Below, in pieces: positions 21,384 to 26,907 of a stretch of DNA of 26,907 bases; position 1 is the first letter of the stretch, and each line of letters opens with the position of its first letter. The stretch comes from Crocinitomicaceae bacterium. Lineage in GTDB: Bacteria; Bacteroidota; Bacteroidia; Flavobacteriales_D; Crocinitomicaceae. The notes below the pieces were generated by a model. That model searched no databases. It worked only from the letters and a program-made list of their open reading frames with translations, and had not been told where the DNA came from. Both the position numbers and the translations under genes were made by a program. The DNA lies in the NCBI GenBank assembly GCA_015662935.1, contig DQTF01000109.1, positions 1 through 26,907 on the forward strand. Reading direction: 5' to 3'.

Positions 21384-23534
21384 TTAGTTTACTTCAAGTA
21401 TTTTAACCTCAGTTCGTCTGTTCTCTTGATGTTCTTCTTCAGAACATTTAACACCGTTCTTACAGCGGTTGACCAACTTGTATTCTCCGTAACCTTTCGC
21501 TCGCATATTCTTACTAAGAACTCCTTTCTTCTTTAAGTAGTCAACACAACTCTGAGCTCTTCGTTGAGAAAGTCGTTGATTGTATGAGCTACTACCTCTA
21601 GAATCAGTGTGTGCACTTAATTCAATCCTTAAATCATTGTCTAGTAAGAAGGTTGACAACTTGTCTAAAGACGATTTACTTTCTTCTCTTAATGTTGATT
21701 TATTCAAGTCATAGAATATATTCTCTAACTTGAATTTTTGACCTTTACGAATAGGATTAAGCGCCAATTCAATGTCAATAACTTTGTCAATTTCATTGCT
21801 AGTATTGAACGACACGTCTGCATCAATAAATCCTTTCTTAGAACCATGAGCCCACAGAACTTTGTTTCGATCAACCTTGATTGTTACCATTCCTTCTTCA
21901 TTGGTAATGATAGTTGTATCTTTCTTTAAATCGTAGTCAGTTATTGTTGTGGTTGCTTGAGGAATGATTTTTCCAGTTTTCTTTTCAACGACTCTCAAGT
22001 GGATAATAATAGTTGTTGGTTTAAGAACCAATTCTGCATGAAAAGTGGAATCTTTACGAATATCATTGGTGTTAACAGAAGCCTCTTTTAGCAGTATGAA
22101 CTCACTCTTTTTGGTGTAAATTCGATATTCATTGTTAATTTTTATTTCTGTATTAAGTTGACCTTGAGCGTCAGTAGTAACAGAGTCAAGTTCTTGTGTT
22201 GTTAAATTCTTTATTAAAACAACTTGATTTGCTACAGGTTCTAATTCCTTGTATTTTTCAAATACATCCACAATTAAATTAACATTTAACTTGCGCTTGG
22301 TAACGTGATATATTCTATCAATGTTTCCTTCTCTATTGCTTGAAAGAAAACCAATTCTTCCAGATTTATCAAAAATTAAACTGAAATCATCATTTGCTGA
22401 ATTTACAGGGTAACCAATGTTGTGCGGTTTAGAACTACCATCGATATTTGCTTCAAAGATATCTAACCCGCCTAGTCCAAAATGTCCATTTGATGCGAAG
22501 TATAAAATGTCTTCCTGCACAAAAGGGAACATTTCTTTTCGTTCAGTGTTGATAGTAGGTCCCATATTTTTAGGTTCAGACCAACTATTGCCCATTTTTT
22601 CAGAAACGTAGATGTCTGACTCTCCAAATCCACCAGGTTTATTAGATACGAAGTATAATTTCTGGCCATCGTCAGAAAGAACACCATGACCAACATCATA
22701 GGCTGGATTATTAAATTCAAAGGCTTTTAACTCTGACCACTCTCCATTTGTAAGAGAAGAAAAGTAAAGCGATAGAACGATTACTTTCTGTCCTTTGTTT
22801 TTACCAACAGTATTCTTGGTGATAATCATTTCAGTTCCATCTTTATTGAAACTAACAGGACCATCATGCGCTTTAGAAATGAATTGGTCTTTTAAAATTT
22901 TTGGTTTACTCAAGACAGAATCTTCACCAAAAGTAGATTGCATCATATTGATGTAGTAGTCATTATCCCAACCATATTTAGGAGTAATGAATCCTGTATT
23001 CAACGCTTTAGAAGCAAAAATAATAGAGTTGTTAAAATAAGTAGGGGAGAAGTCGCCTTTGCCAGAATTAACATCCGTTTCTTTCACTCGGTAGAATGCC
23101 GAATCAGCAAAGAGATTGTTAAATTGATCTTGTTCTGCAACAATACGCTTGAAGAATTTATTCTCAGCAAATAAATTGGAGCTTTCTCTAGCAACTGAAA
23201 TACTTTTACCATATTTCTCTGCAAATCTTAGCGCATCGATGTAATGTATTCTATCGTGTTCATCCAATTTGTTTTTGATATCAAGTTGCTCGTAATAAAG
23301 CGTTGATTCTTTCATTCTGAATAGGTGAAAATGACATTCAGCAGCTTTTTCAACATTCTCCCAGTTGCCTTTTGAGTGACCAGAAACAGCCTTGTTTGCT
23401 AATTCATCATACATTTCAACGCATTTGAAATATTCTCTATTGTTGAATAATTTATCTGCCGCTCTTTGCTTCATCTTCTGAGAAAACGCAAAATTAGCAA
23501 TCAATAATGTAAGTATTGTGATTATGATTTTCAT
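21384..23534 (-). CDS. TPR / PD40 / OmpA-domain envelope protein of a type IX secretion cassette
   Basis: A 716-residue protein starting MKIIITILTLLIANFAFSQ, a clear signal peptide; this start is preferred over one 69 bases upstream inside porP. TPR-like helices come first (about 20-130). A PD40 propeller follows (about 150-430; NGHFGLGGLDIFEANIDG, FVSNKPGGFGESDIYVSEK). Two carboxypeptidase-regulatory-like beta repeats follow (about 430-600). Residues 604-716 are an intact OmpA peptidoglycan-binding domain: FYDLNKSTLR, AHTDSRGSSSYNQRLSQRRA, AKGYGEYKLV, CSEEEHQENRRTE. Such proteins sit beside PorP/SprF genes and anchor outer-membrane complexes to peptidoglycan. It starts one base after the porP stop, so is the last gene of the operon. 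Confidence 0.92.
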   Translation of the reverse strand: MKIIITILTLLIANFAFSQKMKQRAADKLFNNREYFKCVEMYDELANKAVSGHSKGNWENVEKAAECHFHLFRMKESTLYYEQLDIKNKLDEHDRIHYIDALRFAEKYGKSISVARESSNLFAENKFFKRIVAEQDQFNNLFADSAFYRVKETDVNSGKGDFSPTYFNNSIIFASKALNTGFITPKYGWDNDYYINMMQSTFGEDSVLSKPKILKDQFISKAHDGPVSFNKDGTEMIITKNTVGKNKGQKVIVLSLYFSSLTNGEWSELKAFEFNNPAYDVGHGVLSDDGQKLYFVSNKPGGFGESDIYVSEKMGNSWSEPKNMGPTINTERKEMFPFVQEDILYFASNGHFGLGGLDIFEANIDGSSKPHNIGYPVNSANDDFSLIFDKSGRIGFLSSNREGNIDRIYHVTKRKLNVNLIVDVFEKYKELEPVANQVVLIKNLTTQELDSVTTDAQGQLNTEIKINNEYRIYTKKSEFILLKEASVNTNDIRKDSTFHAELVLKPTTIIIHLRVVEKKTGKIIPQATTTITDYDLKKDTTIITNEEGMVTIKVDRNKVLWAHGSKKGFIDADVSFNTSNEIDKVIDIELALNPIRKGQKFKLENIFYDLNKSTLREESKSSLDKLSTFLLDNDLRIELSAHTDSRGSSSYNQRLSQRRAQSCVDYLKKKGVLSKNMRAKGYGEYKLVNRCKNGVKCSEEEHQENRRTEVKILEVN

Positions 23535-23535
23535 G

Positions 23536-24453
23536 TTAGAAATATCTTGGAGATGTATAAACAGATTTTTTAGGCTTGAAATCGAAACGTAAGAATATTT
23601 CATGAGATCCTGACTGATAGGTTCTTAAGCCGTTAATAGGGAAGTCATAAACATATCCAATACTAAGCATATCTTTGATGTTGTAAACGAGATTTACTCC
23701 CATTGCTTCATGGAAACGGTACATTATACCTGTCCATAGTTTATCATACATCAATAAACTTACATTAATATCAGCAGTTATTGGAGAACTAGGAGTGTAT
23801 TTAATCAATGCTGAAGGTTGTAATTTTAAAACACTGTTCAATTTTAAGACAGTTCCTCCAGTAATGAAGAAGTGACGCGCATTTAGTTTTGCTCCAAGTG
23901 AATCTAGAATGGAAGAGGATGCTTCCAAAACTCTTGGAGAAGAAACTCCGAAAAAATGTTTGTCGCTGTAATAATAAATTCCTGCGCCTACATTTGGCTT
24001 CGTTTCACTGAATGTTTTCCCAAAATAAACATCATTTGGGTCATTAACTTGAACCGTAGAAAAGTCATATCCAACAATGTCCACACCACCAGATATGCCA
24101 ACAGCTAAACGACTTGTCTTTTTATTGACAGCAATACTACCACTGATATCTCCAAAAACAGAGGTTCTTGTTCTATTTCCAATTCGGTCATTGACCATGT
24201 GTGCTCCAATTCCCATTGATTTTTGGAGAATAGGTGCTTGAATACTGAACCATTGTGTATTTGGTGCTCCTTCAAAGTCAACCCACTGAAACCTTGCGAT
24301 TGCGATTGCACTCAATGCATTTCTACTTCCTGCATAGGCCGGATTGAAATACAGTTTGTTATACATGTACAAAGACATTTGTTCGTCTTGCTGTGCATTA
24401 GAGTAATTGGATAGTAATCCAAAGCACAGAATAATAATTGCTTTAATTTTCAT
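23536..24453 (-). CDS. PorP/SprF family type IX secretion outer-membrane protein
   Basis: A 305-residue outer-membrane beta-barrel protein of the PorP/SprF family. A signal peptide ends at A20 (SNYSNAQQDEQ). The family signature LYFNPAYAGSRNALSAIAI is at about 34-52 and includes NPAYAG, with the following FQWVDFEGAPNTQWFSIQ. The rest is alternating beta strands (GIGAHMVNDRIGNRTRT, VGAGIYYYSDKHFFGVS), ending SHEIFLRFDFKPKKS. In type IX secretion, type-B-CTD proteins such as SprB need a dedicated PorP/SprF-like partner encoded beside them. Here it lies between an adhesin with such a CTD and a PD40-OmpA gene, in one operon (18 bases after the adhesin stop). It is probably the adhesin's export or attachment partner. 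Confidence 0.94.
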   Translation of the reverse strand: MKIKAIIILCFGLLSNYSNAQQDEQMSLYMYNKLYFNPAYAGSRNALSAIAIARFQWVDFEGAPNTQWFSIQAPILQKSMGIGAHMVNDRIGNRTRTSVFGDISGSIAVNKKTSRLAVGISGGVDIVGYDFSTVQVNDPNDVYFGKTFSETKPNVGAGIYYYSDKHFFGVSSPRVLEASSSILDSLGAKLNARHFFITGGTVLKLNSVLKLQPSALIKYTPSSPITADINVSLLMYDKLWTGIMYRFHEAMGVNLVYNIKDMLSIGYVYDFPINGLRTYQSGSHEIFLRFDFKPKKSVYTSPRYF

Positions 24454-24471
24454 CTGATTCTAATTCTTTGT

Positions 24472-26907
24472 TTAATATTCAACTTCTAAATAACCTTTGA
24501 AAATACCTGTTTCATCCCCATTATTCAGGTTGATGATATAGAAATAAGTACCAACTGGAACCTTCCCATTGCTACCATCAATTTTAGTTCCTTTGTTAAC
24601 TTCTCCGGACCAGTCGTTACTGTATGGTGAAGAATAATAAATTAAATTACCCCACCTGTTAAAAATGGAAACCTCAGCATCTGGAATTTCATCTAAGCCT
24701 TCAATCACCCAGTTGTCATTATTGTTGTCAAAGTTTGGGGTAACTAAATTTGGAATGAACAAACAATCTGCATTATGACTGATATCAAGGTAAGTTGAGT
24801 CAAAACCTGCACAACCATTTGAATCAATAACGGTTAAAACGTACCAACCTTCATCAGAACCTGATAGACTTGTTGAGATTATTGGATTTTGATCTGTAGA
24901 ACTAAATCCATTTGGACCTGACCAGAAATAAGAATCCCCTCCATTACCGTAGAGTATTAATTTCGACTTAGGACATAAGGAGGTATCTGCAGAAGAATAA
25001 GCAGGGACATTCGTAACAATATTTACAAGAATACTATCTGTATTTTGACATCCTTCTACATCAGTTGCATCAACTAAATAATAACCTTGAGAATTAGCAT
25101 CTAAATCGAGAATAGTAACAGGATTTCCAGTGCCTGAATAGGCATTTGGACCACTCCACGAATAAGTTGATGCTCCACTTGCTGTAAGAGTAGCACTACT
25201 ACCAATACAGTAGGCAGTAGTTCCAACATTAGAAGTTATTGAAATACTTGGAAGAGGAAGGATATCTATTAAAATAATTCCAGTATTCGTACACCCATTA
25301 TTATCTGTTCCAGTTACAGAATAAGTACCTGCATTTAAATTAGTTGCGCCAGTGATTGTCTCGGTAGAATTTGTCCCTGAAAAAGCATTAGGACCAGTCC
25401 AAGTGTAGGTCGTTGCACCTGATGCGGTAAGAACTATGTCCTCATTCAGACAAATTGTTGAGTCATTGTTTGCTGCTGTTATAGTAACTATTGGCAAACT
25501 ATTTATAGTAACGATTTCACAAGCGGAAGGTCCTGTACAACCTGCAACTGTTTGATTAACACAATAACTTCCTGCTTCAATTTGAGTAATTGGTGAAATA
25601 GAAACAGTACTATTAGTCGATGAGAAACTATTAGGCCCCGTCCAGTTGAAAGTTGCTCCTGCATCTCCTGTGACTGATAAGTTAACAGTTCCATTTAAAC
25701 ATGGTGTATTGTCGTCAATTGTAACTATTGGTGCCGCTGGTGCACCAGGATTGATTACATTAAAGGGACCGAATGTGTTAGAACACGTGTTCCCATCCGT
25801 AACTGTTAACGTATAACTTCCTGCTGGAATTCCAGATAAATTAGCTGAGTTACCAACATTAGATACACCATTTGACCAAGAGTAATTAAAGTTAGGATTT
25901 CCACTTGCTACAGAACCTGTTAAAGCTCCATTAGAACCTCCACAATCTGAATCAGTTGCAGTAGGTGTAGCACTTAAAGTTGGTAATGAGTTAACTGAAA
26001 TAGCAATAACATCTGTATTAGAACAACCATTATTATCAATACCAGTAACAGTATAATTGGTTAAAGAAGAAGGGCTAACATTAATCGTTGCACCATTCTG
26101 AGCATTACTCCACGTGTAGGTTGATGCACCTGTTGCCGTTAAGTTAATATTGTCTCCTGCGCAAATTGCTGCAGTTGCTCCATTTGTAATAGATACATTT
26201 GGTAATGGGTTAACAGTTACGATGGTTGTTAGAGTTTGCTTATAATCGCAAAGCCCTGTAACTTCAGCAGTGTATGATTGCGTTGTTGCTGGTGTAACGG
26301 TTACTGATTGTGTCGTTTCTCCAGAATGAGGCCAATAATAAGAGGTTGCTCCTATAGGCGCATTTAATGTGACAGAACTCCCAATACATATTGGTGATAC
26401 AGGAACAATTTCAGGGAATTGAACTCCTGATTCTGCAGAAATAGTATAGTTACAAATATCTCCAGCAAAACCATCAACCATTAAATAATAATCATTTCCA
26501 ATAGTTAAGCCAGTAGCTGTTATCGTAAAACTAGAATTACTTTCACTGAAATTAGATACAGGAATAAAATTCGTGCAATTAGTTGCTTCAAAAATTTGCA
26601 TTTGAATACCTGCATTTGTGAAACAATCTGAAATGGTAACATTCAAAGTTGCCGTTGCTAAAGCAGCTGTAAATTTAATCCAGCTATTATTATCAATTTG
26701 GACGTCATAGGCAGGTTCATTTCCATTTACTCCAAAAATCCCTCCTTGATTAGTTCCTGGTGTGTAGGCGTATGTCCCTAAAACTTCTGCATTTCCCCGC
26801 ATATTATCAGGTCTATCAACTGTATAAGAGCCACTAGTTGAAGCGCTGTACCCATTAATATCACAAATATACAAAGCATTTAAACAATCATCATTTGTTG
26901 CTGAAGA
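24472..26907 (-). CDS. large surface adhesin with Ig/PKD-like and SprB repeats and a type B T9SS C-terminal domain (5' end missing)
   Basis: At least 811 codons; the frame runs open to the window edge, beginning SSATNDDCLNALYICDI, so the true start lies beyond 26907. Numbering from the first ATG (26874): residues 1-150 form a beta domain of the NDDCxNA type. Ig/PKD-like units of about 75-80 residues follow (about 153-296 and 378-700), most with a recurring YxWxGPNxFSxTN core (409, 490, 571, 649). A SprB repeat at about 308-375 contains YSWSNG and SGIPAGSYTLTVTDGNTC. Residues about 704-800 are a gliding-motility-associated type B CTD: IPNLVTPNFDNNND, VSIFNRWGNLIYYS and VPVGTYFYIINL. It should be secreted by the type IX system and held at the cell surface. 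Confidence 0.93.
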   Translation of the reverse strand, partial: SSATNDDCLNALYICDINGYSASTSGSYTVDRPDNMRGNAEVLGTYAYTPGTNQGGIFGVNGNEPAYDVQIDNNSWIKFTAALATATLNVTISDCFTNAGIQMQIFEATNCTNFIPVSNFSESNSSFTITATGLTIGNDYYLMVDGFAGDICNYTISAESGVQFPEIVPVSPICIGSSVTLNAPIGATSYYWPHSGETTQSVTVTPATTQSYTAEVTGLCDYKQTLTTIVTVNPLPNVSITNGATAAICAGDNINLTATGASTYTWSNAQNGATINVSPSSLTNYTVTGIDNNGCSNTDVIAISVNSLPTLSATPTATDSDCGGSNGALTGSVASGNPNFNYSWSNGVSNVGNSANLSGIPAGSYTLTVTDGNTCSNTFGPFNVINPGAPAAPIVTIDDNTPCLNGTVNLSVTGDAGATFNWTGPNSFSSTNSTVSISPITQIEAGSYCVNQTVAGCTGPSACEIVTINSLPIVTITAANNDSTICLNEDIVLTASGATTYTWTGPNAFSGTNSTETITGATNLNAGTYSVTGTDNNGCTNTGIILIDILPLPSISITSNVGTTAYCIGSSATLTASGASTYSWSGPNAYSGTGNPVTILDLDANSQGYYLVDATDVEGCQNTDSILVNIVTNVPAYSSADTSLCPKSKLILYGNGGDSYFWSGPNGFSSTDQNPIISTSLSGSDEGWYVLTVIDSNGCAGFDSTYLDISHNADCLFIPNLVTPNFDNNNDNWVIEGLDEIPDAEVSIFNRWGNLIYYSSPYSNDWSGEVNKGTKIDGSNGKVPVGTYFYIINLNNGDETGIFKGYLEVEY

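Noticed and set aside
23535..23603. Upstream start adding 23 residues to the last PD40-OmpA protein
   Set aside because: The extension lies within porP and pushes the clear signal peptide inward; the ATG at 23534 follows the porP stop by one base and starts the signal peptide directly.
26872..26874. ATG at 26874 as the start of the adhesin
   Set aside because: The same frame stays open to the window edge with adhesin-like sequence, and no signal peptide follows this ATG.

Overview
The window is AT-rich DNA from a Bacteroidetes bacterium, most likely a marine or freshwater Flavobacteriales relative. Evidence for this is the family content (PorP/SprF, PD40-OmpA proteins, a type B gliding-motility C-terminal domain), the Bacteroidetes promoter box TAnnTTTG upstream of several genes, and the lack of strong Shine-Dalgarno sequences. 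Most of it is ordinary chromosomal housekeeping and cell-surface content, broken by a small accessory or decay zone at about 1.4-3.4 kb.

Layout. 1-1419: 3' end of panB, then a four-helix-bundle protein overlapping an RluA-type pseudouridine synthase. 1343-3393: a decay zone holding a frameshifted secreted-protein remnant, an intact small rhodanese, a truncated signal-peptide gene, and an AbiE type IV toxin-antitoxin pair in which both genes carry homopolymer frameshifts and the toxin has also lost its 3' end. 3552-3683: tRNA-His with its own promoter and terminator. 3761-7680: a DinB-like protein, a Gfo/Idh/MocA oxidoreductase, a lipoprotein and a polyprenyl-phosphate sugar-phosphate transferase. 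7684-9134 (minus): a fumarylacetoacetate-hydrolase-family gene broken near its 3' end, and a DEDDh exonuclease.

9211-15067 (minus): two tandem paralogous TPR/PD40/OmpA-like envelope proteins and a lipoyl E2 acyltransferase. 15141-17437 (minus): a GT2 glycosyltransferase fused to what looks like a catalytically deleted sugar-phosphate-transferase module, behind RidA. 17482-18520 (plus): a glutamine amidotransferase (PabA/TrpG) and a DUF2147 protein. 18575-18723: a possible transposase remnant and a six-copy AACCT array. 18736-21020: EF-P, an MscS channel and an FkbM methyltransferase. 21150-21325: a non-coding segment that folds into one long nested rod ending in a T-run, a candidate 6S-like RNA. 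21384-26907 (minus): a type IX secretion cassette made of a large type-B-CTD adhesin (5' end outside the window), a PorP/SprF partner and a PD40-OmpA protein.

How the parts work together: the adhesin, PorP/SprF and OmpA genes form a surface-display unit. The sugar-phosphate transferase, oxidoreductase, lipoprotein, GT2 fusion and FkbM protein point to exopolysaccharide or surface-glycan synthesis, scattered over several transcription units. Probably the most novel items are the GT2/pseudo-transferase fusion, the rod-shaped RNA candidate, the second tandem OmpA paralog with an altered peptidoglycan-binding motif, and the AbiE locus, whose lesions mostly sit in A/T homopolymers. No CRISPR array, prophage or intact insertion sequence was seen.
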